Source: UBA6059 sp965227155 (GTDB lineage Bacteria > Bacteroidota > Bacteroidia > Cytophagales > Cyclobacteriaceae). From it: a stretch of DNA of 64,000 bases. The position numbers and the translations under genes are program-made. The notes below the pieces were generated by a model, which searched no databases, was not told where the DNA came from, and was given only the letters and a program-made list of their open reading frames with translations. Below, one piece after another: positions 14,424-23,782 of the stretch. Positions within the stretch are counted from its first letter, which is position 1, and every line of letters begins with the position of its first letter. The DNA lies in the NCBI GenBank assembly GCA_965227155.1, contig OZ245731.1, positions 4,092,001 through 4,156,000 on the forward strand. Direction: 5' to 3'.

Positions 14424-14810
14424 TCACCCAAAATAAGCTTTAAAATAGCTGTGCTTAAATAGCAAAGCCAGAATCACCGTATAGGTAATCAGTTCGGTAC
14501 CCATAGCAATATATTTGGTAGTGCTGGTCATAAAGCCAAAAGTTTCAATCACACAGATGGTAAACAGCATGGTGTAGGCTGCCAGCATGAATTGTGGCGT
14601 GTTTTTCCATCGGGTGATATAGCCAACTAAAAACCCTATGGAGGTGATCAACACAGAACCCCAATGGATGGGCAACAGCCACACTGGAAAATCCGGGTTG
14701 GTATAGAGCGTCCAGGGAACTTCTGCTGTAACCAGCTCAATCATCCCTCCGGTAGCCCATACCAGCAAAAAGATATGAATCAGTACCAAACTATATCCGA
14801 AATATTTCAT
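14424..14810 (-). CDS. Four-helix membrane protein, unknown
   Basis: 128 residues with four predicted membrane helices (about 5-27, 45-65, 73-93 and 100-122). Short loops lie between them and there is no catalytic motif I can see. It resembles DoxX-like or DUF-type small membrane proteins in general layout but no family is recognised. It lies just outside the cassette array and has no partner on the same strand. Confidence 0.6.
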   Translation of the reverse strand: MKYFGYSLVLIHIFLLVWATGGMIELVTAEVPWTLYTNPDFPVWLLPIHWGSVLITSIGFLVGYITRWKNTPQFMLAAYTMLFTICVIETFGFMTSTTKYIAMGTELITYTVILALLFKHSYFKAYFG

Positions 14811-14890
14811 GGGTTTCTATAATGTGTCTTTTATTCCAATGATGCTCAATCATTTGTAAAATAGCTCATCTGCAGCGTAAAGCCATAGCC

Positions 14891-14914
14891 GGGTTTACTC
14901 AAACCAGTAAACCC
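14891..14914. repeat. Small inverted repeat upstream of the Spy-like gene
   Basis: Perfect 9-bp arms GGGTTTACT (14891-14899) and AGTAAACCC (14906-14914) around CAAACC. It could be an operator or RNA hairpin in the gap between the divergent genes at 14424-14810 and 15032-15451. No T-run follows. Confidence 0.45.
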
Positions 14915-15031
14915 ATTGATGCAAAAGGAAAGATGCAGTTAATGATACGTTGGATCAGAATAATTTCACTTTATGGCGCAAGTCAGGTTGCAGAAGGTCA
15001 TCCAATCTAATGACACTAAAAATTGAATAAG

Positions 15032-15451
15032 ATGAAAAATGTATTTCTTTTCCTATCCGTATTGATTGTTGTGAGCATTGGGTCATTCGTTGCAATTGCC
15101 CAGCAGGGTAAAAATATGACACCAGATGCCAGGGCTGACATGCAGACCAGCCATATGAAGCATGAGTTGGCACTAGCTGATGATCAGCTGGTCGCAGTGC
15201 AGGCCATCAACCTGAAGTTTGCTACCAAACAAAAAGAAGTGTGGGACAGTGGTGAAAAACCATACCGGGATAAAATGAATAGCATCATGAATGAAAAAGC
15301 GGTAGCCTTGAAGGCCGTTTTAACTGCCGAACAGTTTGCCAAATGGGAAGCTATGAAGGCAGAAAAACAGGGGGAAAAGCATGGCAGAAAAGGTGGTGGC
15401 CGACACGGAAGTGGCCGCCATGGAGATGGCCGACATGGTAACGGCAACTAA
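15032..15451 (+). CDS. Spy/CpxP-like periplasmic protein with His/Gly-rich tail
   Basis: 139 residues from the ATG at 15032. The signal peptide is residues 1-23, ending in IAQQ. The helical body holds LADDQLVAVQAINLKFATKQKEVW and LKAVLTAEQFAKWEAMK, the LT-EQ style repeats of Spy/CpxP-type periplasmic helical proteins (DUF4890-like in Bacteroidota). The C-terminus (about 118-139) is a low-complexity Gly/His/Arg tail with GRHG repeats that could bind metal. The family suggests an envelope stress chaperone or metal response. A strong terminator follows. Confidence 0.75.
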   Translation: MKNVFLFLSVLIVVSIGSFVAIAQQGKNMTPDARADMQTSHMKHELALADDQLVAVQAINLKFATKQKEVWDSGEKPYRDKMNSIMNEKAVALKAVLTAEQFAKWEAMKAEKQGEKHGRKGGGRHGSGRHGDGRHGNGN

Positions 15452-15472
15452 GCAAAATTTATAATTAGAAGG

Positions 15473-15508
15473 TGCTCTCTGATTCATTAAAAGACATATC
15501 AGAGAGCA
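15473..15508 (+). terminator. Terminator of the Spy-like gene
   Basis: Perfect 11-bp arms TGCTCTCTGAT (15473-15483) and ATCAGAGAGCA (15498-15508), followed by TTTT. It may work for both converging genes because the ABC permease ends at 15515 on the other strand. Confidence 0.75.
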
Positions 15509-15514
15509 TTTTCA

Positions 15515-16639
15515 TTATGCTACCTTCCGGTAATTCCATATAGCAAGGGCATTGATTACCAAAGCATAAATCGATATAACAAGCAACTGCCACCGGATAT
15601 CCCACAAGCCGGCGCCTTTGAGCATAACCAGTCGCACCACTTCAATGAAATAACGCACCGGGTTGAATAGTGTGATGGTTTGAGCCCAGCCCGGCATATT
15701 CTCTATGGCGGTAAATAGCCCACCCATCAGCAGGAAAATGACGAGGAAAAACCAGCTTATAAACATGGCCTGCTGCTGGGTTTCTGTAAATGTGGAAATG
15801 AACATACCCAGGCCCAATACCATAACCAGGTAGATCGCTGCAAAGCTGTACAACAGTATCAGGCTGCCTTCAGAAGTAATCCCAAATACAACCCATGCCA
15901 CAATCAGGCCTATTGTAAACTCAAACAAGCCAATAATCCATAGCGGCAATAATTTCCCAATGATGAAATGATGCTTTTTAATAGGCGTAACGTTGAGCTG
16001 CTCGATGGTGCCGATTTCCCGCTCCCGTACGATATTCATAGATGAAATAAAAGCACCGATCATCGTAACCAGCATAACCAGGATGCCGGGTACCATAAAT
16101 GTCTTATAATTCAGGCTTTCGTTAAACCAAAAGGAATAGGTGGCATTGACCTGTCGGATAATAGTTGGTTCATGCTTGATGCTAGCCAGGTATTTTGTTC
16201 GCAGTTCGTTTGTCAGGTCATTCACAATTTGGTTGGCATAAAAACTGCCCAGCCCCGCTTTGGTGCCATCTATTGCATTGACGTTCAGCTGGATACTGTT
16301 GGCCTTATTGCGAATAAGGTCACGTTCAAAATTGACAGGGATTTCAAATACCATATCCGTGATGCCATCTTCAAGCGCTTCTGCACCATCCTCGGAATTG
16401 AAGGAGGTCCCGGAAAGGATGAAATAGCCGGAACGCTCCAATTTGTTTTTGAGTAATCGGCTGGCTTCAGACTGGTCTTTATCAATCCAGAAATATTTCA
16501 AATTTCGGATCTCAAAATCCGCTGCAAAGGATAGCACCAGCAATTGGATAACGGGCATCACAAAAATGATGGGCAGCATACCCTTGTTGCGCAGTATTTG
16601 CAAAAACTCCTTTCTTACTAAAAATAGCACGGTTCTCAT
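15515..16639 (-). CDS. ABC-2 type permease, distal gene of export operon
   Basis: 374 residues with one N-terminal helix (about 20-40), a large periplasmic domain (about 45-175) and five helices in the C-terminal half, the layout of YbhS/YbhR/YhhJ ABC-2 permeases. The motif INIVREREIGTIEQL-type (here SMNIVREREIGTIEQLNVTP) at about 207 is typical of this group. It overlaps the preceding permease gene by 4 bp. With that permease and two ATPases it forms an inner-membrane exporter coupled to the HlyD and TolC genes upstream. Confidence 0.9.
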   Translation of the reverse strand: MRTVLFLVRKEFLQILRNKGMLPIIFVMPVIQLLVLSFAADFEIRNLKYFWIDKDQSEASRLLKNKLERSGYFILSGTSFNSEDGAEALEDGITDMVFEIPVNFERDLIRNKANSIQLNVNAIDGTKAGLGSFYANQIVNDLTNELRTKYLASIKHEPTIIRQVNATYSFWFNESLNYKTFMVPGILVMLVTMIGAFISSMNIVREREIGTIEQLNVTPIKKHHFIIGKLLPLWIIGLFEFTIGLIVAWVVFGITSEGSLILLYSFAAIYLVMVLGLGMFISTFTETQQQAMFISWFFLVIFLLMGGLFTAIENMPGWAQTITLFNPVRYFIEVVRLVMLKGAGLWDIRWQLLVISIYALVINALAIWNYRKVA

Positions 16640-17742
16640 TCCAGTCTGATTTTAAATTTCCTGACACTCAATGCAATGAAAAGGGCGATAAAGCCAATAA
16701 GGATAATGGTTTCCTGCCAAAGCAAAGCCAGGCCAGCGCCTTTGAGCATGATGGATTTGACAATAACTATAAACCAACGGGCAGGGATGATATTGGAAAC
16801 AATCCGTAGTGGTAAAGGCATATTTTCAATGGGAAAAATGAAGCCCGATAGCAGTATGGTCGGCAACATCAAAGCCATAAGCGACAGCAATAGGGCTGTT
16901 TGTTGAGTCTCGGCAACTGTTGAGATCAATATGCCCAGCGACAAGGCAATCAAAATAAAGAGCAACACTTCAAGGAAGAGCAGCGGCAGACTGCCGGCTA
17001 TAGGCACCTCAAAAACAAATTTGCCCAACAATAATATGATGACAGCATCCAGCAGGGATAATATCACGTAGGGGACAACCTTGGCAACGATAATCTGTGC
17101 TGGTTGCATAGGAGAGGCCAGCAACACTTCCATAGTGCCAAGTTCTTTCTCCCGCGCTATGGAAATGGAGGTCATCATGGCTGAAACCAACATCAATAAA
17201 ATCGCAATAAGACCTGGCACAAAATAGTATACACCTTCCAGCTCTGGATTGTACCACATACGGGCATTCAAAGCGATATGATAGGGGATATCAGTTGTCT
17301 TGTTGATCTCCATGGTATAATCTCCCACTATAGCCTGAAGATAATTGACCAGGGTATTGGCAGTATTAGGGTCAGAGGCATCCGCCAGCAATTGTACATG
17401 AGCCCGATTTTCAGCAATCAGCCGCTCTCCAAAATCTGCTTCAAATACAATAACCACCTTGGTAGTACCATCTCTAAATACCGATTCAATTTCCCGGCCG
17501 GCATTCAGGTATCCTGATGTCAGAAAATAACCACTGGCCAATATTTTTTCTTGAATAGCCCTTGTATGCTCGTCTTTGGAGTGGTCCAATATGGCAATCT
17601 TAGCCTCTTTAATCTCTGTGGTAATGGCATAGCCAAACAGCAGAATCATAACCACAGGCATACCAAAGAGGATCAGAAGCGTACGTTTATCGCGCAGGAT
17701 GTGGTAAAACTCTTTTCTTACAAATGCCAAAAACCTTTTCAT
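16636..17742 (-). CDS. ABC-2 type permease, first permease of export operon
   Basis: 368 residues with the same architecture as the downstream permease: helix at about 21-42, periplasmic domain to about 170, then five helices. It carries the conserved SISIAREKELGTMEVLLASP cytosolic loop (about 197). Start and stop overlap its neighbours by 4 bp, indicating coupled translation. It probably forms a heterodimer with the second permease. Homologous YbhFSR systems export drugs or cations; no substrate can be read here. Confidence 0.9.
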   Translation of the reverse strand: MKRFLAFVRKEFYHILRDKRTLLILFGMPVVMILLFGYAITTEIKEAKIAILDHSKDEHTRAIQEKILASGYFLTSGYLNAGREIESVFRDGTTKVVIVFEADFGERLIAENRAHVQLLADASDPNTANTLVNYLQAIVGDYTMEINKTTDIPYHIALNARMWYNPELEGVYYFVPGLIAILLMLVSAMMTSISIAREKELGTMEVLLASPMQPAQIIVAKVVPYVILSLLDAVIILLLGKFVFEVPIAGSLPLLFLEVLLFILIALSLGILISTVAETQQTALLLSLMALMLPTILLSGFIFPIENMPLPLRIVSNIIPARWFIVIVKSIMLKGAGLALLWQETIILIGFIALFIALSVRKFKIRLE

Positions 17743-18485
17743 ATGGTCAGTGTTTTTCCTTCCCTGGCGATCCCAACGAATACTTCATCCATGTTTTTGG
17801 CTCCAAAACCGGCTTTCAGTTCATCAGGCGTACCCAATGCTGCAATTTTGCCTGACACCATCATGGAGATTCTATCGCAATATTCAGCTTCATCCATATA
17901 GTGGGTGGTCACAAAAATGGTAGTACCTTTTTCAGCTGCCTCATAGATCATTTCCCAGAATTGCCGGCGGGTAACGGGATCCACACCACCGGTAGGCTCG
18001 TCAAGGAAAATGATGGAGGGATCATGCAGCATGGCCACAGAAAATGCCAGCTTCTGTTTCCAACCCAGTGGCAAGGAATCAATCATGGCATTGGCTGATT
18101 TCTCCATGCCAAGCCGCACCAGCAGCTCGTGGGTTTTCGTTTTGATAGCAGCATTAGTAAGGCCATAGATTCCACCAAATAATTGGATATTCTCTTTAAC
18201 AGTAAGGTCACTGTATAGCGAAAAACGCTGACTCATATACCCAATGGTTTTTTTGATCTTTTCTGGTTCACGATACACATCAAAACCTGATACGGTAGCT
18301 TCACCGGAAGTAGGAGAGAGTAGACCGGTGAGCATTTTCATGGCTGTGGTTTTTCCTGCACCATTAGCGCCTAAAAAGCCAAAAATCTCTCCTCGCTTTA
18401 CATCAAAGCTGATGTCATCTACTGCATGGAAGCTGCCAAAAGCTTTGATGAGGTTATTTACCTCGATGATTTTTTCTTCACGCAT
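17739..18485 (-). CDS. ABC transporter ATP-binding protein
   Basis: 248 residues: Walker A GANGAGKTT (about 41), Q-loop MSQRFSLY, Walker B IIFLDEPTGGVDP (about 158) and H-loop THYMDEAE. The signature motif is LPLGWKQKL instead of LSGGQ, a degenerate form also seen in some exporters of this type, so this half may be the weaker ATPase of a heterodimer. It overlaps the upstream ATPase gene by 8 bp and the permease by 4 bp. Confidence 0.92.
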   Translation of the reverse strand: MREEKIIEVNNLIKAFGSFHAVDDISFDVKRGEIFGFLGANGAGKTTAMKMLTGLLSPTSGEATVSGFDVYREPEKIKKTIGYMSQRFSLYSDLTVKENIQLFGGIYGLTNAAIKTKTHELLVRLGMEKSANAMIDSLPLGWKQKLAFSVAMLHDPSIIFLDEPTGGVDPVTRRQFWEMIYEAAEKGTTIFVTTHYMDEAEYCDRISMMVSGKIAALGTPDELKAGFGAKNMDEVFVGIAREGKTLTI

Positions 18486-19395
18486 AGCTACTCATTAATT
18501 CCATGAAAGTATCTTCAATGCCTGGGGCGATCATTTGAATGGAGATATCAGAAAATCCATTATTGCTAAGGTATTGGGCCAGGTCATCCTGATTGGGATG
18601 CTCGCGCTGATCCGAATAGTGAATGGCCGAACCAAACGAGAAAACCGAATGTGTATGTTCATAGGATTTTAGCGCCTTCATGATGCTGAATTTATTGGGT
18701 CCTGTTATTGCAAATAACGGTCTCTTGAATTTGGTGGTAATGGCTTCAGGTGAATCAACACCCATGACCTGTCCTTCCTGCATCAATGCTATCCGATGGC
18801 ATTGGTCGGCCTCATCCATGTAGGGGGTTGAGACCATTATGGTCAGTCCTTCCCGGTTCAGTTTTTTCAGCATATCCCAAAATTCACGCCGGCTAACAGG
18901 ATCAACACCCGTAGTAGGCTCATCCAGAAACAGGATCTCAGGTTTATGGATCATCGCACAGCTCAGTGCCAGCTTTTGTTTCATACCTCCTGAAAGCGCA
19001 CCGGCTTTTCGTGACCTGAAAGGCTCAATCTGGCTGTAAATATCTTTGATCAGGTGATAGTTTTTTTCGATTGTAGTTTCAAAAAGACTGGCGAAAAGGC
19101 TGAGGTTTTCTTCTACAGTTAAATCCTGGTAAAGGGAAAACCTGCCCGGCATGTAGCCTATAATTTGTCTTAGCTTTTTATAATCTTTTACGGGATCCAA
19201 TCCCAAAACCCTTGATGATCCACTATCGGCATATAGCAAGGATGTCAAAATCCTGATCAGGCTTGTTTTACCGGCTCCATCCGGACCAATAAGGCCAAAA
19301 ATTTCACCTTGATTTACGCTTAGGCTTATGCCTTGCAGGGCTTCAGTAATGCCATAAGACTTTCGTAACGCTTGAATTTCAACGGCCTGATTCAT
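18478..19395 (-). CDS. ABC transporter ATP-binding protein, first ATPase
   Basis: 305 residues with intact Walker A (GPDGAGKTS, about 37), signature LSGGMKQKL (about 140) and Walker B EILFLDEPTTGVDP (about 157). The C-terminal about 75 residues are an extension seen in DrrA/YbhF-like ATPases. It overlaps the HlyD gene by 4 bp. Two separate ATPases here correspond to the fused double ATPase YbhF of enterobacteria. Confidence 0.92.
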   Translation of the reverse strand: MNQAVEIQALRKSYGITEALQGISLSVNQGEIFGLIGPDGAGKTSLIRILTSLLYADSGSSRVLGLDPVKDYKKLRQIIGYMPGRFSLYQDLTVEENLSLFASLFETTIEKNYHLIKDIYSQIEPFRSRKAGALSGGMKQKLALSCAMIHKPEILFLDEPTTGVDPVSRREFWDMLKKLNREGLTIMVSTPYMDEADQCHRIALMQEGQVMGVDSPEAITTKFKRPLFAITGPNKFSIMKALKSYEHTHSVFSFGSAIHYSDQREHPNQDDLAQYLSNNGFSDISIQMIAPGIEDTFMELMSSYA

Positions 19396-20306
19396 TCTGT
19401 AGCTTTTTTATCAGTCGTGAGCGTGACCTCTCCCGGCATTCCAATTTTGATTCCCCCGTCATTTTGCACTTCAAATTTCACAGCATATACCAGGTTGACT
19501 CTTTCCTCTTTGGTTTGAATAACCTTAGGCGTGAATTCTGCTTCGGATGCAATCCAGCTTATGGTGCCAGCATAATCTTTCATAGAATTATTTTCGGCAT
19601 CCACTGAGACGGTAACCGGGTTACCTATGGACAGCTTTGTAAGCTGACTGCCCGATACAAACCCTCGCAGTGTCATGATACCAAGATTAGCAAGCTTAAT
19701 GAGCGGCTGCCCGGGGAAAGCAAGCTCGCCCGTTTCTTTAAAAGTCTCCAGCACCGTACCGGCCACAGGCGCTTTGATCACTGTTTTCGTCAGTTGGTCT
19801 TCCAGTTGTCTGATTTGCCATTGTAGCGGTTCTATTTCAGCAAGCAGGCCTCTATTGGCTGTGGATAGCTGACTTTTGGTAGCGTCAATTTGCTTCTGAA
19901 CTACCCCTAATTCACCGGAAAGATCATCGACCTGTTTTTGTGTGGCTGCACTATCGGCTAGTAAAGCTTTCATTCTATTGAGTTCCCTCAGCAGTATTTG
20001 CTCTTTTTCCTGCAATGAGGCTAGTTGTACGGGTACGTCCTGCAGTTTGCTTTTCAGGGCTTCTACACTTGCCTTGAGCTGCTCTCGCTTAAAATACAAT
20101 TGCATGCTATCGATAGTGGCAATCATCTGACCTTTGGAAACCTGGTCTCCTTCGCGAATGGCGAGGCTTGTAATCTGACCGTTTACTTCGGCAGATATGT
20201 AATAACTATCAGCCTCGAAGTTTCCGTAAGCATCGGCTTTCTCCTTGTTCGATGTACAGGCAAAAAGTAGAATAGGAAGGGAGAGTATTGATAAGATTCT
20301 AAACAT
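19392..20306 (-). CDS. HlyD/YbhG-type membrane fusion lipoprotein
   Basis: 304 residues starting with a lipoprotein signal (LSLPILLFAC, Cys17). A biotinyl-lipoyl-like beta domain split around a long coiled coil (about 70-170, QLKASVEALKSKLQDVP... QVDDLSGEL) and a beta-barrel region (VIKAPVAGTVLETFKETGEL) follow. This is the periplasmic adaptor that connects the ABC permeases to the outer-membrane TolC-type channel encoded next door. Confidence 0.92.
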   Translation of the reverse strand: MFRILSILSLPILLFACTSNKEKADAYGNFEADSYYISAEVNGQITSLAIREGDQVSKGQMIATIDSMQLYFKREQLKASVEALKSKLQDVPVQLASLQEKEQILLRELNRMKALLADSAATQKQVDDLSGELGVVQKQIDATKSQLSTANRGLLAEIEPLQWQIRQLEDQLTKTVIKAPVAGTVLETFKETGELAFPGQPLIKLANLGIMTLRGFVSGSQLTKLSIGNPVTVSVDAENNSMKDYAGTISWIASEAEFTPKVIQTKEERVNLVYAVKFEVQNDGGIKIGMPGEVTLTTDKKATE

Positions 20307-20334
20307 AGTCTTAATGGCTTTTATTTCTTAATAT

Positions 20335-21636
20335 CTATTCGTTGTTTAAGGATTGACCGGTAATTGTCCTTTGTGTAACCTGCGCTTTGATCAACTCAAT
20401 TTGATGGAGCTTGTATTGTAGCTCTGATTTTACGAGGGCATTGAGCTCTAGCAGGTAATCCGATGCAGAAATGACACCTCTACCCAATTGACTACTAGCT
20501 GTTTTCGTGATTTCCTTTTGGAGTTCCAGTAATTCAAGGTCAGTTTCCAATGAAGCTTCCAGAATGTCAATTTCAGATTCCTGCTGAAGCAATTGTTTAT
20601 TGATATTTTTTTCGAAATTCAATCGCTCAGACATTATGATCTCCTGATTTATCTTCAATATTTCATTTTGCTTATTGGATCGGTTCCAGTCCCATAGACT
20701 CCACTGCAATTGACCACCGATCATGTAGTATCCGTTCAGGTCTGTCTCGAAGAAATTGTAAGGGTTAGGTGCTCCCAGGCCGGTAGTAGCAAACACGGAA
20801 AGCTTTGGCCTATTTTGCGTGTTTTGAATAGCTTTTTGGGCATTGAGCTGGGCAATATGCTTTTCAAAAACATTCATCTCCGGTCTTAAAATAGCTTTGG
20901 TGGCTGGCTTGATCAATGGCAATTCAAGCCGGGTTGCTGAAGAAATAGGATATCCAATCCAATCACTCAATACCTTCAATAATGCTGATTTTCGTAGCTC
21001 CAGGTTATTTTGTTGCTGTACGATAGTAAGCTGCTGCTTCTTCAGGGATTTTAATTCACTGCTCAGCATAATACCGTTTTTAACAGCAGATTGAGCTTTG
21101 TTAAGTTGTACATCAAGGTCATTTAGGATTGACTCGTTGATGGCTCTTTGCGTGTCGAGCATCAGTATCCCAAAATACAGCTCATTAATGACCTGCTTAA
21201 CCTGGTATAGTGAAACCTCCAGTTGTGCTGCCCGAAGATCAGTTTTTGCCGACTCAAGTTTAGTGGCAGCTTTGGTAGCCCCACCATCGAAAATCGTCTG
21301 TTGCAATTGCAGGTTAAGCTGATACTGATCATTGGGCACCTGTGGCACATCAGCACCAGGAATGGTAAATGGAAGGCCAAACACATCGGATTGATAACTT
21401 ACCCTGCCGGTAAGATTCACACTTGGAAGCCAGTTTGTTTGTATTACCTGCTTGTTTAGCGCTTCTATGGAAGCAATGTATTGCTCCTGCTTTTTTAATG
21501 GACTTAAGCTTTCCGCCTTTTCCTGACATGCCTGTAGTGTTAATGTTTGAGCCAGCATATCCAGGCTGATGATAACCCCAATGATTATCCCTATTGATAT
21601 TTTAATTATATAGTTTAACCTTTTGGTTAATTTCAT
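20335..21636 (-). CDS. TolC-family outer membrane efflux protein
   Basis: 433 residues with a signal peptide (about 10-30) and two OEP repeats with long amphipathic helices (AKAINNEL-like segments KSELQYKLHQIELIKAQ at the end). It provides the outer-membrane channel for the export system. Codons 3-8 contain TTAACC-AAAA-GGTTAA on the coding strand, nearly identical to the palindrome upstream of the TetR gene, so the regulator may bind across the translation start. It is the second gene of the operon, 10 bp after the TetR gene. Confidence 0.92.
   Translation of the reverse strand: MKLTKRLNYIIKISIGIIIGVIISLDMLAQTLTLQACQEKAESLSPLKKQEQYIASIEALNKQVIQTNWLPSVNLTGRVSYQSDVFGLPFTIPGADVPQVPNDQYQLNLQLQQTIFDGGATKAATKLESAKTDLRAAQLEVSLYQVKQVINELYFGILMLDTQRAINESILNDLDVQLNKAQSAVKNGIMLSSELKSLKKQQLTIVQQQNNLELRKSALLKVLSDWIGYPISSATRLELPLIKPATKAILRPEMNVFEKHIAQLNAQKAIQNTQNRPKLSVFATTGLGAPNPYNFFETDLNGYYMIGGQLQWSLWDWNRSNKQNEILKINQEIIMSERLNFEKNINKQLLQQESEIDILEASLETDLELLELQKEITKTASSQLGRGVISASDYLLELNALVKSELQYKLHQIELIKAQVTQRTITGQSLNNE
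21615..21630. promoter_or_regulatory. Putative TetR operator 2 (in tolC start)
   Basis: Palindrome TTAACC-TTTT-GGTTAA on the plus strand, inside the first codons of the TolC-family gene. It matches operator 1 at all but one of the four spacer positions. Confidence 0.55.
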
Positions 21637-21646
21637 GGCAAATTTT

Positions 21647-22246
21647 TTAAGGTTTTAAAGCATTCATGATAAATCGCGGTACTTCTGTTTTTCTTGATTC
21701 TATAAATTCCATAAAGTGTTGATCATCCATATCAGTCATTCTTTGGAATATCGGTTTGCTGGCGAATGGAAACACCATCATTGAAATCAGGTTCATGACA
21801 AACATTTCAACACTGATTTCCTTGATTTTTCCTTGCTCATGTTCTTCTTTCAGCTGCCGCGCAAGGCCTTCAAAAATATTGTTACCATGTGGTACCTTGG
21901 AAGTAAGTGCTTCAGGATGTCTTTGCAGTTCGTTTAGAATGAATAATGGTAGTTCTCTATGCCTGAGTAGTAAATTCGAATACTTTTCAGCTACCTGGTA
22001 AACTTTTACTTCCAAAGGAAGATCTCCATTAAGCACTGCAAAAAGCTGTGGCACAAAATTGCGCATGACCGTTTCAAACACTGCATTGAATAGCTTCTCT
22101 TTACTTCGATAGTAATAATGCAATAAAGCTTTGTTGATACCGGCTTTATCAGCTATTTCTTGCATACGAGCGCCTGCCATACCTTTCTGCACAAACACCG
22201 CATGGGCGGCTTCTTTAATTTTTTCTTCTGTAGTTTGGCTACTCAT
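21647..22246 (-). CDS. TetR family transcriptional regulator of the export operon
   Basis: 199 residues from the ATG at 22246. A TTG at 22273 is in frame but lies inside the operator palindrome, so the ATG is preferred. The N-terminal helix-turn-helix is GMAGARMQEIADKAGINKALLHYYYRSKEKLF, typical of TetR regulators; the rest is the ligand-binding helical domain. It is first in the tetR-tolC-hlyD-ATPase-ATPase-permease-permease operon. The perfect palindrome 20 bp upstream suggests autorepression relieved by an exported compound. Confidence 0.92.
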   Translation of the reverse strand: MSSQTTEEKIKEAAHAVFVQKGMAGARMQEIADKAGINKALLHYYYRSKEKLFNAVFETVMRNFVPQLFAVLNGDLPLEVKVYQVAEKYSNLLLRHRELPLFILNELQRHPEALTSKVPHGNNIFEGLARQLKEEHEQGKIKEISVEMFVMNLISMMVFPFASKPIFQRMTDMDDQHFMEFIESRKTEVPRFIMNALKP

Positions 22247-22265
22247 TATGCAATGATAAGAAATA

Positions 22266-22281
22266 TTAACCAAATGGTTAA
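22266..22281. promoter_or_regulatory. Putative TetR operator 1
   Basis: Perfect palindrome TTAACC-AAAT-GGTTAA, 20 bp upstream of the TetR start codon. Its near-copy at 21615-21630 supports a real binding site. Confidence 0.65.
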
Positions 22282-22483
22282 ATTGTTCCGGACAAATATT
22301 TTGGGGTGGGAGTGTTTACGAACTCAAACTTTATTCAACTCATATTTATTGATGTTGATGATTCCATTATTTCAAATGCTTAGATGCTTGTAATTTCCTT
22401 TTAATTAGCGTGTTATCCTATATTTACGCTTTGTATGTCGGTTTTGCCACATCAGCATTAATGACGCTCATTTTGATTTCTCT

Positions 22484-23134
22484 ATGAAGGTAAATTGGCT
22501 TGATCATTTGATTAATTTCATTTCTGTAATCCTGGGGGTTACCATTGCCTTTCTCATCAACAGTAGGGCTGAGCAGAAGGCATTGAAAGCAGAAAAGCAA
22601 TATTTCATACAGGCCATTGCCGATGAAGTAGAGGATGATCTCAAGAATTATCAGGAATACCAAATTCCCAATAACGATCGTCAAATTCAATATCTCGATA
22701 GTGTAAGAGTACTGCTCAGCCAGCCAGAAAACTCGGCTAAGCTTTTGAATCATTTTCGTCAAGCCTTTTTGGTCAATAATTATGCACCGGTTAACGCCAC
22801 ATACAAGAGTATGCAAAGCTCCGGCAAGCTGGATTTAATTGCTGACTTTAGCCTGAGGAGTAAATTGCAGACCTATGCTACGCTATCCAGTGAAGCTGAA
22901 TTTAGAGGTAAGGGTCAGCTGGATTTTTATATGCAACAGCTAATTCCCTGGTATCTTGCAAATTCAGATCAGGCCTCATACTATGTGGATACCGATACGA
23001 AAAGTCAGTTGATGCTGCTGCTGGACATGTATACCGGTTTCGTTGCCAATAAATCCGCCATGTACCGTGATTTGGCTACCTATGGCGAATCATTGCTTGC
23101 AGACCTCCGCCAGTATCAAGCTACTCTAGATTAA
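22484..23134 (+). CDS. DUF6090-like membrane-anchored protein
   Basis: 216 residues. The N-terminal helix (LINFISVILGVTIAFLIN, about 8-26) matches the conserved membrane anchor of DUF6090-type Bacteroidota proteins, followed by NSRAEQKALKAEKQYFIQAI and a long helical soluble region. The start is ATG at 22484. The function of the family is not known. It stands alone between the export operon and the sigma factor locus. Confidence 0.7.
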   Translation: MKVNWLDHLINFISVILGVTIAFLINSRAEQKALKAEKQYFIQAIADEVEDDLKNYQEYQIPNNDRQIQYLDSVRVLLSQPENSAKLLNHFRQAFLVNNYAPVNATYKSMQSSGKLDLIADFSLRSKLQTYATLSSEAEFRGKGQLDFYMQQLIPWYLANSDQASYYVDTDTKSQLMLLLDMYTGFVANKSAMYRDLATYGESLLADLRQYQATLD

Positions 23135-23161
23135 TCCAGCCCAATAGGGGATGCGAATGCG

Positions 23162-23782
23162 TTAGTCCAGGGCTTCAATTTTTTGAATGCTTCCAATGTT
23201 GGCATCAAGCTCTTTAAGGTATTTTCCAAAAGCCTGCTCATTCATCCACCGGGCCAGGAAATAGCCACCCGGCACTAGTATGGCCATTGCTATGACCAGT
23301 GCTACCCAATCGCCGGTTTGATTCATGAATTCAGCACCACCGGCACCCAAATTGCCCCCGAAGATAAAGCCGGCTGCAACTGAAACCGGATAAATACTTA
23401 AGCCCATCATTTCTTCAACAAAAAGCACTTTTTTCACCTTCTTGCTGAACAGCTTCATATTTACACCGATGCTTTCTTCCTGGTCTATTTCAATCTGCAG
23501 CTCTTTATGCGCACGCCACAGCATTATATCCCCGATCAGATAGCTGGCAAATAAGATCAATGTCAATATTTGACTGGTTAATGGATTAATAAAAGGAATC
23601 AATACCCCAAATATTATTGTGAACCCAAGGCAGAAGTAAAATTTCTTTTTCACGTTCTGTCGAAGTTTTTCCATTACGCCTTTGGAGGTGTCTTTTATAG
23701 CATGGCGAATGGAATCAGAGCTGATGGAATCTCCTGCTGAACCTTGCTCCAGATTTTTCCATGCACTTTTTAATTCGTCCAT
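23162..23782 (-). CDS. Membrane protein paired with ECF sigma factor (putative anti-sigma)
   Basis: 206 residues with a cytosolic N-terminal helical stretch (MDELKSAWKNLEQ, 1-45) and four hydrophobic helices after residue 45. The N-terminal ELKSAWK motif occurs in Bacteroidota membrane proteins encoded after ECF sigma factors. It overlaps the sigma factor gene by 13 bp, so co-translation and a regulatory partnership (anti-sigma) are likely but not proven. There is no zinc-binding HxxxCxxC motif. Confidence 0.7.
   Translation of the reverse strand: MDELKSAWKNLEQGSAGDSISSDSIRHAIKDTSKGVMEKLRQNVKKKFYFCLGFTIIFGVLIPFINPLTSQILTLILFASYLIGDIMLWRAHKELQIEIDQEESIGVNMKLFSKKVKKVLFVEEMMGLSIYPVSVAAGFIFGGNLGAGGAEFMNQTGDWVALVIAMAILVPGGYFLARWMNEQAFGKYLKELDANIGSIQKIEALD

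Noticed and set aside
22424..22816. 130-residue minus-strand frame
   Set aside because: Antisense to the DUF6090-like gene, with no family signal.
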